Shown: positions 1 to 11,519, numbered from the stretch's first letter. The stretch: DNA of 64,000 nucleotides from Bog-756 sp963725275 (GCA_963725275.1 CAVRXS010000007.1:310001-374000); one strand, 5' to 3'. The notes: generated by a model from the letters alone, not told the origin. Numbers and translations are program-made.

Positions 1-20
1 TGGTGGGGGCCGACCGGTGA
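1..20 (+). CDS. 3' end of an upstream gene, probably argB (partial)
   Basis: A reading frame entering from the left edge ends at a TGA at 18-20 with the residues VGADR. The TGA overlaps the GTG start of argD in a GTGA arrangement, the same coupling used by the other genes of this arginine operon. Acetylglutamate kinase (argB) is the usual gene before argD and often ends in a short valine/glycine-rich tail, so argB is the best guess. Only six codons are visible; the identity is inferred from context. Confidence 0.3.
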
Positions 21-1279
21 CCCCGGGTCCGGTGATGAAGCCGGCAACCGTCGGCGACCGCTCGGCGCTCATGGGCACCTATCCGGAGCCCCCGGTGACC
101 TTCGTTCGGGGCGAGGGCAGCACCCTCTACGACACAGAGGGGAAGGCCTATCTCGACTTCCTCTCCGGCCTGGCCGTGACCTCGCTCGGCCACGCCCATC
201 CGGTTGTCGCCGACGCGATCGCCGAGCAGGCGCGCACGCTCAGCCATGTCTCGAACCTCTTCGGCACGCTGGTCGGGCCCGAGGTTGCGGTCACCCTGGA
301 CCGGCTCATCGGTGGGGGGAGCGAGCGCGCCGGAGGACAGGTCTTCTTCGCCAACTCGGGGGCCGAGGCCAACGAGTGCGCGCTCAAGCTGGCCCGCCGG
401 TGGGCCGGTGACGGACGGTTCGCGGTGGTCTCGACCTGGGATGCATTCCACGGCCGCACCCTCGCCACCCTCGCAGCCACCGGGCAGGTGGCGAAACAGG
501 TCGGCTTCGCGCCGATGCCCGACGGGTTCGAGCACGTCCCCTTCGACGACCTCGACGCCATGGACGCAGCCTGCGATCCGGCCCGGGTGGCGGCGGTGCT
601 GGTCGAGCCCGTGCTCGGTGAGGCGGGGGTGGTGGTGCCGTCGTCTGACTACCTGGGGGGTCTCCGGCGGCTCTGCACCGAGCGGGGCATCCTGCTCATG
701 GTGGACGAGGTCCAGACCGGGCTCGGACGCACGGGCCGCTGGTTCGGCTTCCAGCATCTCGGGATCGAGCCGGACGTGGTCACGATGGCCAAGGCACTGG
801 GCAACGGCATGCCGGTGGGGGCGTGCTGGGCCCGGGCCGAGGTGGCAGCGGCGTTCTTGCCCGGTGACCACGGGAGCACGTTCGGCGGCCAGCCGCTCGC
901 ACTCTCGGCCGCCCGCGCAACGCTCGCGGTCATGGAGGAGGAGGACGTACCGGCGCGCGCCACGAGAGCGGGGAAGCGCCTGCGCGCCGGGCTCGAGCGA
1001 CTGCCCGATGTCGCATCGGTGCGCGGCGAAGGCCTCCTGCTGGCCGCGGTCCTGACCCGGGACGTGGCCGTCCGGGTCTGTCGCGAAGCGCTCGATGGTG
1101 GGTTGGTGTGCAACGCCCCCCGTGCAGACGTCGTGCGCTTCGCTCCGTCACTGTTGGTGAGCGACGACGAGATCGACAGGGCGGTGGACATCCTCGGAAC
1201 GGTCCTTGCCGCGTCGGCCGCCACCGGACCCGAAACCGAACCACCGGCGGCCGGACAGGGGAGTAGCCATGTCGGGTGA
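17..1279 (+). CDS. argD: Acetylornithine aminotransferase
   Basis: A 420-residue class III PLP-dependent aminotransferase. It converts N-acetylglutamate semialdehyde to N-acetylornithine using glutamate, a cytoplasmic step of arginine synthesis. Visible features are the cofactor-phosphate segment FANSGAEANE near residue 115, the DEVQTGLGRTG block near residue 230, and the Schiff-base lysine in MAKALGNG at residue 259. The GTG at 17 is chosen because it overlaps the preceding stop codon; an ATG at 35 is an alternative. The gene runs 11 bp into argF. Identity is firm because the sequence motifs and the following argF-argR-argG-argH order agree. Confidence 0.95.
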   Translation: MTPGPVMKPATVGDRSALMGTYPEPPVTFVRGEGSTLYDTEGKAYLDFLSGLAVTSLGHAHPVVADAIAEQARTLSHVSNLFGTLVGPEVAVTLDRLIGGGSERAGGQVFFANSGAEANECALKLARRWAGDGRFAVVSTWDAFHGRTLATLAATGQVAKQVGFAPMPDGFEHVPFDDLDAMDAACDPARVAAVLVEPVLGEAGVVVPSSDYLGGLRRLCTERGILLMVDEVQTGLGRTGRWFGFQHLGIEPDVVTMAKALGNGMPVGACWARAEVAAAFLPGDHGSTFGGQPLALSAARATLAVMEEEDVPARATRAGKRLRAGLERLPDVASVRGEGLLLAAVLTRDVAVRVCREALDGGLVCNAPRADVVRFAPSLLVSDDEIDRAVDILGTVLAASAATGPETEPPAAGQGSSHVG

Positions 1280-2249
1280 GCAGCCGTCCGGGGCGGGGGC
1301 CGTCCGCGTCGGCCGCCCGGGAACCCGGCACGTCCTCGAGGTCGATGATCTCGGACCGTCCGGAGTGGCCGAGGTGGTCGCGCTGGCCGAACGCGCGCCG
1401 GCCGACCTGACCCGGGTGCTGGCCGGTCGGGGGGTGGCCCTGGTGTTCGAGAAGCCCTCCAATCGGACCCGGAACAGCTCGGAGATGGCGGTGGTCGCCC
1501 TCGGCGGGCACCCCGTCTACATCCAGGGCAGCGAGGTCGGTCTGGACGTCCGGGAGACGGGCGCCGACGTCGCCCGAACCCTGGCCTGCTACCACGCGGT
1601 CATCGGCGCGCGGGTGATCGACCACGGCACGCTCGAGCGGATGACCGCCGCCCTCGACGACGCTCGGGTCGAGGTGCCGGTGATCAACCTGCTGAGCGAC
1701 CGGGCCCACCCGTGCCAGGCTCTCGCCGACCTGCTCACCCTGCGGGAATGCTTCGGGGCGGAGGGACTCGGACGTCGTACCGTGGCCTACATCGGCGACG
1801 CCAACAACGTCTGGCGGTCCCTCGCGCTGGTCGCCTCGATGTCCGGCATCCCGACCAGGGTTGCGTCGCCCGCCGGGTACGGTCCGTCCGCGGCTGACGT
1901 GGACCTCGTGCGGTCGTTCGGTGGCGACCTCTTGGTAACCGACGACCCGGTCGAGGCGGCAACGGGAGCGGACGTCCTCTACACGGATGTATGGACGTCG
2001 ATGGGGCAGGAGGCGGAGCGCGACGCCCGGCTGCGCGCCTTCGCCGGCTTCCAGATCGACGAGGCCCTGCTCGCCCGCGCCTCCGACGACGCCGTGGTGC
2101 TCCACTGCCTGCCCGTCCACCGCGGCGAGGAGGTCAGCGCAGCGGTGATCGACGGCGACCGGAGCGCCATCTGGCGTCAGGCCGCCAACCGGATGCACGC
2201 GATGCGGAGCCTCCTCGCGTGGGTGGCCGGGACGGAAGCGGATCGGTGA
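1269..2249 (+). CDS. argF: Ornithine carbamoyltransferase
   Basis: A 326-residue transcarbamylase that makes citrulline from ornithine and carbamoyl phosphate. The carbamoyl-phosphate loop reads EKPSNRTR (residues 61-68), with asparagine where most family members have threonine (STRTR). HPCQ starts at residue 147, DVWTSMGQE is the SMG ornithine loop, and HCLP starts at residue 279, so the catalytic set is complete. An upstream start at 1206 is possible, but the ATG at 1269 has a good AGGGGAG ribosome-binding site and gives the usual family length. It lies inside the arginine operon, 4 bp before argR. Confidence 0.95.
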   Translation: MSGEQPSGAGAVRVGRPGTRHVLEVDDLGPSGVAEVVALAERAPADLTRVLAGRGVALVFEKPSNRTRNSSEMAVVALGGHPVYIQGSEVGLDVRETGADVARTLACYHAVIGARVIDHGTLERMTAALDDARVEVPVINLLSDRAHPCQALADLLTLRECFGAEGLGRRTVAYIGDANNVWRSLALVASMSGIPTRVASPAGYGPSAADVDLVRSFGGDLLVTDDPVEAATGADVLYTDVWTSMGQEAERDARLRAFAGFQIDEALLARASDDAVVLHCLPVHRGEEVSAAVIDGDRSAIWRQAANRMHAMRSLLAWVAGTEADR

Positions 2250-2253
2250 CCGG

Positions 2254-2805
2254 ATGACCAAGCACCAGCGCCAGTACCGGATCACCAGGCTCCTCGAGGC
2301 CGGGGTCGTGGCCAGCCAGGCCCATCTGGTCGAGCTCCTTGCCGCCGAGGGAATCGAGGCCACCCAGACCACGGTGTCCCGCGACCTCGAGGAGCTCGGC
2401 GCCCTCAAGGTGCGCCTGCCCGGCGGCGAAACGGCCTATGCCCTCCCGGAACTGCCCTCCCACCAGGTCGCCCCCGAGGACCACCTGCGACGGGTGCTCG
2501 GGGAGTGGGTGGTGGAGGCCGACCACTCCGGCAACCTGGTGGTCCTGCGTACGCCGCCCGGCTCGGCCCATGTCGTAGGCTCGGCCCTCGACCGCAGTGG
2601 CCTCCCAGGGGTGATCGGCACCGTTGCCGGGGACGACACGGTGCTGGTGGTGGCGTCGGAAGCGGTCGGCGGAGGGGTCGTGGCCGCGCAGCTGGCCGCC
2701 CTCTCCGGACTCGAAGCCGGTGGAACGATGGGCGGACGGGACCGGGGGATCGCAGCACCGGGACCGCACGGAACGCGAACGACCGAGCCAAGGGGTGTGC
2801 AATGA
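2254..2805 (+). CDS. argR: Arginine repressor ArgR
   Basis: A 183-residue ArgR/AhrC-family regulator. The N-terminal winged helix includes TQTTVSRDLEELGALK, and the C-terminal arginine-binding and hexamerisation domain contains GTVAGDDTVLVV at residues 122-133, the hallmark GTxAGDDT segment. In the family, arginine binding promotes operator binding and represses arginine genes. Its position between argF and argG suggests it also controls its own operon, whose promoter lies left of the window. A Gly/Pro-rich tail of about 25 residues makes it longer than usual. The TGA stop overlaps the ATG of argG. Confidence 0.93.
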   Translation: MTKHQRQYRITRLLEAGVVASQAHLVELLAAEGIEATQTTVSRDLEELGALKVRLPGGETAYALPELPSHQVAPEDHLRRVLGEWVVEADHSGNLVVLRTPPGSAHVVGSALDRSGLPGVIGTVAGDDTVLVVASEAVGGGVVAAQLAALSGLEAGGTMGGRDRGIAAPGPHGTRTTEPRGVQ

Positions 2806-4040
2806 GCAAGCGAGTCGTCCTCGCGTACAGCGGGGGACTGGACACGTCGATCGCCGTGCGGTGGTTGATGGAGCACCAGGACGTCGAGGTCATCGCGGTG
2901 GCGGTCGACGTCGGCCAGGCCGCCGGATCCGGTGGCGAGGACTGGGACGTCATCCGCAACCGGGCGCTGGCCGCGGGTGCCGTCGAGTCCATCGTGGTCG
3001 ACGCCCGGAGCGAGATGGCCGAGCAGTACTGCATGCCCGCACTGCTCGCCAACGCCCGCTACGAGGGCAAGTACCCGCTCGTGTCGGCCCTCTCCCGGCC
3101 GGTCATCGTGACCCACCTGGTGGCCGAAGCCCGACGGCACGGTGCCACCGCGGTGGCCCACGGCTGCACGGGGAAGGGCAACGATCAGGTCCGCTTCGAG
3201 GTGGGCACCCGGGCACTGGCGCCTGACCTCGAGGTCATCGCCCCGGCCCGCCTCTGGGGCCTGACCCGCGAGGACTCGATCGAGTACGCGGCCAAGTGGG
3301 ACATCCCGGTGTCGGTGTCGAAGGAGAAGCTGTACTCGATCGACGAGAACCTGTGGGGACGAGCCATCGAGTGCGGGGTCATCGAAGACCCCTGGAGCCG
3401 CCCGCCCGAGGACGTCTATGCGATGACGGTGCCCACGGCGACGGCGCCGACGGAGGTCACCATCGCCTTCGAGTCCGGTCTCCCGGTTGCCATCGACGGC
3501 AGGAGCTTGACGCCGGAGCCGCTCATCGCCGAGCTCAACCGGCTGGTCGGGTCCTACGGCTTCGGGCGCCTGGACATCGTCGAGAACCGCCGGGTCGGGA
3601 TCAAGAGCCGTGAGATCTACGAATGTCCCGGGGCGCTGGCGCTCCTGTTGGCACACGCCGACCTGGAGGACCTCACCCTCGAGCGCGACGTCCACCACGA
3701 GAAGCTCCGGCTCGAGCCGCGCTGGTCGGAGCTCGTCTACGACGGGCTCTGGTTCTCACCCCTCAAGCAGGCCCTCGACGCGTTCTTCGCCGAGTCCCAG
3801 CGGCACGTAACCGGAGAGGTGCGCCTGCGGCTCGACGAGGGGCGGTGCTGGGTGGTCGGTCGCCGAAGCCCGCTCAGCCTCTACGACCACGGGCTGGCCA
3901 CCTACGACGCCTCCGACACCTTCCGCCACCAGGACGCAGAGGGATTCGTCCGTCTCTGGGGTCTCGGCGTGGCGACCTGGTCGGCGGTCCAGCAGCAGCG
4001 CGGGGACGGCTGGAACCCCGGGGACGCGGCCCGGCGATGA
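2802..4040 (+). CDS. argG: Argininosuccinate synthase
   Basis: A 412-residue ATP-dependent ligase that joins citrulline and aspartate. The N-terminal PP-loop AYSGGLDTS (residues 8-16) binds ATP, and HGCTGKGNDQVRFE from residue 120 is the citrulline/aspartate signature. The start ATG sits in an ATGA overlap with argR, preceded by an AAGGGG ribosome-binding site, which rules out the longer in-frame extension to 2505. The gene ends in an ATGA overlap with argH, implying translational coupling. Confidence 0.96.
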   Translation: MSKRVVLAYSGGLDTSIAVRWLMEHQDVEVIAVAVDVGQAAGSGGEDWDVIRNRALAAGAVESIVVDARSEMAEQYCMPALLANARYEGKYPLVSALSRPVIVTHLVAEARRHGATAVAHGCTGKGNDQVRFEVGTRALAPDLEVIAPARLWGLTREDSIEYAAKWDIPVSVSKEKLYSIDENLWGRAIECGVIEDPWSRPPEDVYAMTVPTATAPTEVTIAFESGLPVAIDGRSLTPEPLIAELNRLVGSYGFGRLDIVENRRVGIKSREIYECPGALALLLAHADLEDLTLERDVHHEKLRLEPRWSELVYDGLWFSPLKQALDAFFAESQRHVTGEVRLRLDEGRCWVVGRRSPLSLYDHGLATYDASDTFRHQDAEGFVRLWGLGVATWSAVQQQRGDGWNPGDAARR

Positions 4041-5422
4041 CCCTCTGGCACGGCCGCCTCCGCGGCAGCACCGCGGATGTGGTCATGGACTACTCGGTCA
4101 GCCTCGACTACGACCGGCGACTGGCCCACGACGACATCACCGGATCACGGGCCCATGTGCGCGGGTTGGGCAGGGGGGGTCTCCTCTCGGACGAGGAGGT
4201 GGACGCCCTGATCGTGACCCTGGATGCGGTCGAGACCGAGATGGAGGCGGGCACATTCGTCTTCCTTCCCGACGACGAGGACATCCACACCGCGGTCGAG
4301 CGACGGGTGACCGAGCTGGCCGGCGATCTCGGTGCCAAGCTGCACACCGGTCGGAGCCGGAACGACCAGATCGCCACCGACCTGCGCCTCTACGCCAAGC
4401 GGGAGCTCCGAGTGGTCGCCTCCGAGGTGCTCTCGCTCCAGGACGTGCTCGTGACCCGTGCCCGGGAGGTCGGAGACACCTACCTGCCCGGCTACACCCA
4501 TCTGCAGCGGGCGCAGCCCGTGCTGCTCGCGCACCATCTGTTGGCCCACGGGTGGGCACTCGCCCGCGATGTGGACCGGTTGGTGGCGACGGTCACCCGG
4601 CTCGACGTCTCGCCACTCGGGGCCGGGGCCCTGGCCGGTTCCTCCCTCCCGCTCGACCCGGACGGGGTGGCCAAGGATCTCGGCTTCGCCTGCCGGTTCG
4701 AGAACTCGCTCGACGCGGTATCGGACCGCGACTTCGTGGCCGAAGCCCTCTTCGACATGGCCATGCTCGGGGTCCATCTCTCGCGGATCGGTGAGGAGCT
4801 GGTGCTGTGGTCGAGTGGCGAGTTCGGCTTCGCGGTCCTCGATGACGCCTTCGCCACCGGCAGCTCGATGCTGCCCCAGAAGAAGAATCCCGACGTGGCC
4901 GAGCTGGCCCGCGGGAAGAGCGGCCGGCTGATCGGGAACCTGACCGGACTACTGGTGACGTTGAAGGGGCTCCCCCTCGCCTACAACCGCGACCTCCAGG
5001 AGGACAAGGAGCCGCTGTTCGACTCGCTCGACCAGACCCGGCTGGCCCTGGCCGCGCTCTCGGGTCTCCTCGCCACCGTCGGCTTCGACGCCGACCGGAT
5101 GCAGGAGGCGGCCGACGAGTCGGCGGTGGCAGCGGTGGACCTGGCCGAATGGCTCGTCGAGCAGGGCGTGCCGTTCCGGGAGGCGCATCATGTCGTCGGC
5201 GGCCTGGTGCACGATTCGATCGAACGGCACGTCCCCCTCTCCGAACTGGTCGAGGCGCATCCCCTGCTCGGGAGCGAGGCAGCGGCTCTGCTCGAGCCCG
5301 GTGTCGCGGTGACCCGCCGCACCTCACCGGGCAGCGCGGGGCCGGCTGCGGTCCCCGCCCAGATGACCCGCTTCCTCCACCGGTTGGAGGCCGACCGCAT
5401 CCGGGTGAGCGCACTCGGCTGA
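4037..5422 (+). CDS. argH: Argininosuccinate lyase
   Basis: A 461-residue member of the aspartase/fumarase superfamily that splits argininosuccinate to arginine and fumarate. It shows LWHGRLRG at the N terminus, TGRSRNDQIATD, the HLQRAQPV block and the catalytic serine loop GSSMLPQKKNP at residues 275-285. The ATG overlaps the argG stop codon by 4 bp; the longer frame back to 3623 is an artefact inside argG. It is the last gene of the arginine operon. Confidence 0.96.
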   Translation: MTLWHGRLRGSTADVVMDYSVSLDYDRRLAHDDITGSRAHVRGLGRGGLLSDEEVDALIVTLDAVETEMEAGTFVFLPDDEDIHTAVERRVTELAGDLGAKLHTGRSRNDQIATDLRLYAKRELRVVASEVLSLQDVLVTRAREVGDTYLPGYTHLQRAQPVLLAHHLLAHGWALARDVDRLVATVTRLDVSPLGAGALAGSSLPLDPDGVAKDLGFACRFENSLDAVSDRDFVAEALFDMAMLGVHLSRIGEELVLWSSGEFGFAVLDDAFATGSSMLPQKKNPDVAELARGKSGRLIGNLTGLLVTLKGLPLAYNRDLQEDKEPLFDSLDQTRLALAALSGLLATVGFDADRMQEAADESAVAAVDLAEWLVEQGVPFREAHHVVGGLVHDSIERHVPLSELVEAHPLLGSEAAALLEPGVAVTRRTSPGSAGPAAVPAQMTRFLHRLEADRIRVSALG

Positions 5423-5521
5423 GCCCGGGTGGACCGAACCGCGTGTAACGCGATGAGCACCCGCGGGGACCGCACACCGGTGAGGCGAGCGCGGTGGTTC
5501 GCGGAGACGCCAGGTGCTGTC

Positions 5522-5545
5522 GGGCCGGTCCGTAAGGTCCGGCCG
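5522..5545 (+). terminator. Hairpin between argH and dipZ
   Basis: GGCCGG, one T, CC, a GTAA loop, GG, one T and CCGGCC form an 8-bp stem with one T-T mismatch and a GNRA-type tetraloop. It lies about 100 bp after argH and 38 bp before the dipZ start. There is no T-tract. It may end arginine-operon transcription or act in the dipZ leader; the sequence does not decide between these. Confidence 0.35.
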
Positions 5546-5583
5546 CACTGCCGCGCCGCGATGCAGCGTGGGAGGCTGTCCCG

Positions 5584-7422
5584 GTGATCGTCCTCCTCCT
5601 GGTCGGGTTCCTGGGTGGACTGGTCACGGGGATCTCCCCGTGCATCCTGCCGGTGTTGCCGGTGATCTTCGCCGCCGGCGCGGCGAGCGGCCTGGACGAC
5701 GGGGGTCCTGCCGGGACACAGACCCCGGTGCCCGTCCTGGTGACCGCAAGTGCCGGGAGCGCCGGAGTCGGGGAAGACCCGGTGGTGACCGAGACGACCG
5801 GAAGCTCGCCGCCCACGAACGAGGTCCTGGCGCGCCGGGCCGAGCTGCGCCGCCGCCGCCGCCCGTTCGCGGTGGTGGCCGGACTGGTGGTGAGCTTCTC
5901 GGCGGTCACCCTCTTCGGGACGTGGCTGCTCAGCGCCCTCGGGCTGCCCCTGGACCTCCTGCGGTGGATCGGGTTGGTGGTCCTCGGCGTGGTCGGGTTG
6001 GGCCTGGTGGTCCCGGCGGTGGGCACGGTCCTCGAGCGCCCCTTCGCGCGGCTGACCGCGGGTGCCCCGGCCACCGAGGGCAGCGGGGTGGTCCTGGGTC
6101 TGAGCCTCGGGCTGGTCTTCGTACCCTGTGCCGGCCCGGTGCTCGCCGCGATCACGGTCGTAGGAGCCACCCACCACATCGGGTTCTCGGCGATCCTGGT
6201 CACCGTTGCCTTCTCGCTCGGAGTGGCCATTCCTCTGCTCGCGTTCGCCCTGCTCGGCCAGAGGCTCGCGAGCCACATGCAGGTCGTGCGGACCCATGCT
6301 GCCCAGGCTCGGAGGATCATCGGGGTCGTCCTGATGCTCACCGCCCTCGTCCTCGCCCTGAACCTCACCGACGGTCTGCAGCAGGCCGTTCCGGGGTACA
6401 CCGACACTCTCCAGACCCACCTCGAGTCCAACGCCTCGGCCAAGCGGGCCCTCGCCGGGGTCACCGGGCAGAGCACCGGAGGGGCGCTCGCCGACTGCAC
6501 GCCGGATGGCCCGGTCCTCCAGCGCTGTGGTTCGGCTCCCGCGTTCCTCGGGATCACCCGCTGGCTGGACACGCCGGGCGGCCGCCCCCTCTCGATCCGC
6601 GGGCTACGGGGCAGGGTGGTCCTGGTCGACTTCTGGACCTACTCCTGTATCAACTGCCAGCGCAGCCTGCCCCACGTCGAAGCCTGGAACGCGGCCTATG
6701 CCAAGGACGGGCTGACCGTTGTCGGCGTCCACACCCCCGAGTTCGCCTTCGAACACGTGATCTCGAACATCACCCAGGCGGCGGCGCAGCTCGGGGTGCA
6801 CTATCCGATCGCAGTGGACAACAACTACGCCACCTGGAACAACTACCAGAACTCCTACTGGCCGGCCGAGTACCTCGTCGATGCCACGGGCCAGGTGCGT
6901 CATGTCGACTTCGGCGAGGGGCAGTACTCCCAGACCGAGACCTTCATCCGCCAGCTGCTGACCGCGGCCGACCCCCGGGTCGTGCTCCCGGCCCGAACCG
7001 ACGTGCCTGACCTCACCCCCCAGCAGCAGACCACACCCGAGTCATACCTCGGATACCAGCACGGAGCGCCCAACCTGGCGGGTCAGAGCCCGGTGCCCGA
7101 CCAGATGACCGACTACGCAACGCTCGCCAGCATCCCGCAGGACGAGTACGCCTACGGCGGGCAGTGGGACATCGGGAGCGAGCAGTCGACGGCGGGTGCC
7201 TCTGCCACCCTCGGCCTGCACTTCCAGGCCGATGACGTCTACCTCGTGCTCGGTGGCTCGGGCACGGTGCAGGTGTCGGTCAACGGTCGTCCGACCCGCA
7301 GCGTGGCGGTCAGCGGTGAACCGAAGCTCTACCAGCTGGTCGGTCCGGGCTCCTATCAGGACGCCACCCTCAGCCTGGTGGTGTCACCCGGGATCCAGGC
7401 CTACGATTTCACCTTCGGGTGA
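5584..7422 (+). CDS. DipZ-type protein: CcdA-like membrane domain fused to a thioredoxin domain
   Basis: A 612-residue membrane protein resembling mycobacterial DipZ, which moves reducing power across the membrane to extracytoplasmic thiol proteins. The N-terminal CcdA/DsbD-like part has hydrophobic helices and two membrane cysteines, in GISPCILPVLP (C20) and FVPCAGP (C182). A charged loop of about 65 residues follows the first helix. The second part is a TlpA/AhpC-like thioredoxin domain with WTYSCINCQ (C355, C358). The last 130 or so residues form a beta-rich domain as in DipZ. The GTG start has a GGGAGG site 10 nt upstream. A small lipoprotein gene follows after 13 bp, so the two may be co-transcribed. 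Confidence 0.85.
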   Translation: MIVLLLVGFLGGLVTGISPCILPVLPVIFAAGAASGLDDGGPAGTQTPVPVLVTASAGSAGVGEDPVVTETTGSSPPTNEVLARRAELRRRRRPFAVVAGLVVSFSAVTLFGTWLLSALGLPLDLLRWIGLVVLGVVGLGLVVPAVGTVLERPFARLTAGAPATEGSGVVLGLSLGLVFVPCAGPVLAAITVVGATHHIGFSAILVTVAFSLGVAIPLLAFALLGQRLASHMQVVRTHAAQARRIIGVVLMLTALVLALNLTDGLQQAVPGYTDTLQTHLESNASAKRALAGVTGQSTGGALADCTPDGPVLQRCGSAPAFLGITRWLDTPGGRPLSIRGLRGRVVLVDFWTYSCINCQRSLPHVEAWNAAYAKDGLTVVGVHTPEFAFEHVISNITQAAAQLGVHYPIAVDNNYATWNNYQNSYWPAEYLVDATGQVRHVDFGEGQYSQTETFIRQLLTAADPRVVLPARTDVPDLTPQQQTTPESYLGYQHGAPNLAGQSPVPDQMTDYATLASIPQDEYAYGGQWDIGSEQSTAGASATLGLHFQADDVYLVLGGSGTVQVSVNGRPTRSVAVSGEPKLYQLVGPGSYQDATLSLVVSPGIQAYDFTFG

Positions 7423-7435
7423 CGAGGAGAGGCCA

Positions 7436-8020
7436 ATGAGTGATGACCGGTCGGGTGATGGCGGTACCGGGGAACGGCGGCACGCGGGTCGGCGTGCGCT
7501 GCTCGGCATGACGGTCGGGGTGATGGCGGTGGTCGCTGCCGCCTGCAGCTCGGGCAGCACGACGCCGACCACGTCTGCACCGGCGACCACCTCGACGAAT
7601 CCGTCCACCACGACGACCGCGACCGCTGCCGCCTACGTGGTCGGTTCGGCGACCCGGGATTCGTTCGGGGCGATCCTGGTCGACCACACGGGGGCGACCC
7701 TCTACCGGTACACGCCGGACGGGACCGGCAAGAGCACCTGTACCGGGGGGTGTGCCACCATCTGGCCACCGCTCACGGTGCCGGCAGGGACGAGCGGCGT
7801 GGCGGCCGCCACCGGGATCTCCGCCGGGGACCTCGGAACCATCACCCGTTCGGACGGCACCCGCCAGGTGACCTACAAGGGGATGCCGCTCTACACCTAC
7901 ACAGGCGATACCTCGGCCGGTCAGACGAGCGGCCAGGGGGTGGGCGGGACCTGGTACGTGGTGACCGTCTCTGGGGCGGCGACCACGGCGACGACCGCGG
8001 CGGGTGGCTCGGGATACTGA
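7436..8020 (+). CDS. Secreted lipoprotein of the COG4315 type
   Basis: A 194-residue predicted lipoprotein. A twin-arginine-like RR precedes a hydrophobic segment ending in the lipobox AAAC, followed by a Thr/Ser-rich linker of about 40 residues. The folded part contains paired segments GATLYRYTPD...STCTGGCATIWPPL and GMPLYTYTGDTSAGQTSGQG, typical of the conserved secreted repeat family COG4315, whose biochemical role is not known. The ATG at 7436 has a GAGGAGAG site. Its position right after dipZ, together with the cysteines of the CTGGC motif, makes it a possible redox client of that protein; this is inference. Confidence 0.75.
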   Translation: MSDDRSGDGGTGERRHAGRRALLGMTVGVMAVVAAACSSGSTTPTTSAPATTSTNPSTTTTATAAAYVVGSATRDSFGAILVDHTGATLYRYTPDGTGKSTCTGGCATIWPPLTVPAGTSGVAAATGISAGDLGTITRSDGTRQVTYKGMPLYTYTGDTSAGQTSGQGVGGTWYVVTVSGAATTATTAAGGSGY

Positions 8021-8025
8021 CCCGG

Positions 8026-8043
8026 GGCGTCCCTGAGGGCGCC
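8026..8043 (+). terminator. Weak hairpin after the lipoprotein gene
   Basis: GGCG, a bulged T, CCC, a TGA loop, then GGGCGCC form a short GC-rich stem 5 bp after the lipoprotein stop and about 30 bp before the rrn -35 box. No T-run follows. It is in the right place to separate the two transcription units. Confidence 0.35.
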
Positions 8044-8073
8044 GGGGGAGCCGATTCCGGCACCCGGCCCCGA

Positions 8074-8102
8074 TTGACACCTCGGTGCGGGTGGGATACT
8101 GT
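8074..8102 (+). promoter_or_regulatory. rrn operon promoter
   Basis: A perfect TTGACA (8074-8079) is separated by 17 bp from TACTGT (8097-8102), the best sigma-A-like promoter in the window. It lies about 310 bp before the 16S gene, giving a leader of roughly 300 nt that holds boxA and the 16S processing strand. No second promoter is obvious. Confidence 0.75.
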
Positions 8103-8214
8103 AACTAGTCCCGGTGAGCGCCCTTGCGGGCGGCGCCAGGCACCTACGGACAAGGGGGTTTCTGCCCCTGTCTGTCGAATTCGCGGCACCGACGCCTCTT
8201 GGCGTGTGCCCGGT

Positions 8215-8228
8215 TGCTCCTTGAAAAC
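8215..8228 (+). promoter_or_regulatory. boxA antitermination element in the rrn leader
   Basis: TGCTCCTTGAAAAC closely matches the bacterial boxA consensus (TGCTCTTTGAA...), which recruits NusB/NusE to rRNA transcripts. It adjoins the 5' strand of the 16S processing stem. A second boxA-like stretch, TGCGCCCCTTGAGAATT, stands before the 23S gene at 10264-10280. Confidence 0.6.
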
Positions 8229-8239
8229 GGAATAGTGAT
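8224..8239 (+). other. 5' strand of the pre-16S processing stem
   Basis: AAAACGGAATAGTGAT at 8224-8239 is the exact reverse complement of 10083-10098 in the 16S-23S spacer. The two strands enclose the 16S gene and would form the 16-bp base of the giant stem cut by RNase III-type enzymes. The pairing is read directly from the sequence. Confidence 0.8.
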
Positions 8240-8408
8240 AGCCAAAAGTCAGTGCGGTCGATCCTGGGGAGACCTGGGATCGCCGGTCAATTTCAAGCAC
8301 TGAACGGACAATGTCTGTTCTTTGCCAGCAGTCAAGTTGACCGAGAGGATCAGTGTCCTCGAGGTCAGCTCTTCGATTTCGGTCAGGCCTCCGGGTCTGA
8401 ACGAGGTC

Positions 8409-10306
<1,898 letters not shown>

Positions 10307-10832
10307 CTCCAAGTTATAAAGAGTCAACGGCGGATGCCTTGGCGCCTGAAGCCGAAGAAGGACGTGGGAGGCTGCGATAAGCCACGGGGAGTTGCCTACC
10401 AAGCGCGGATCCGTGGATGTCCGAATGGGGAAACCCGGCACCCGTCATGGGGTGTCACCCTGGTCTGAACGCATAGGACCAGCGGAGGGAACCGGGGGAA
10501 TTGAAACATCTCAGTACCCCGAGGAGAGGAAAACAACAGTGACTCCCTGAGTAGCGGCGAGCGAAACGGGATGAGCCTAAACCGGGTTGGTGGTAAAGCC
10601 TGATGGCGTTGCCAATCCGGGGTTGTGGGAGCCGATAGAGGGTGCATCAGAACCTTCACGGAGTTACAAAACCAATTGCTTAGTGGAAGCATCCAGGAAA
10701 GATGCGCCGCAGAGGGTAACAGCCCCGTACACGAAAAGCGTTGGACTCCGATCGGAGTTCCCGAGTAGCGCCGGATCCGGGAAAGCCGGCGTGAATCTGC
10801 GAGGACCACCTCGTAAGGCTAAGTACTCACAG

Positions 10833-10880
<48 letters not shown>

Positions 10881-11483
10881 GGGAGGGGAGTGAAATAGTA
10901 CCTGAAACCGTTGACTTACAAACAGTCAGAGCGTCGTCAGCACTATGTGCTGGCCGTGATGGCGTGCCTTTTGAAGAATGAGCCAACGAGTTACGGTGTG
11001 TGGCGAGGTTAACCAGAGATGGGGAGCCGAAGCGAAAGCGAGTCTTAATAGGGCGAATTAGTCGCATGCTGTAGACCCGAAGCCGAGTGAGCTAGCCATG
11101 GGCAGGCTGAAGCGGGGGTAAGACCCCGTGGAGGGCCGAACCCACCCTGGTTGAAAACAGGGGGGATGACCTGTGGTTAGGGGTGAAAGGCCAATCAAAC
11201 TCGGTGATAGCTGGTTCTCCCCGAAATGCATTTAGGTGCAGCGTCGGGTGTTCAGCATCGGAGGTAGAGCACTGAATGGGCTAGGGGGCCTACAAGCTTA
11301 CTGACCCCAATCAAACTCCGAATGCCGATGCTCTAGAACCCGGCAGTGAGACTACGAGGGATGAGCTTCGTTAGTCGAGAGGGAAACAGCCCAGACCGCC
11401 AGCTAAGGCCCCTAATTTTTGACTAAGTGGAAAACGATGTGGGAACGCGAAGACAGCCAGGAGGTTGGCTCAGAAGCAGCCAC

Positions 11484-11519
<36 letters not shown>

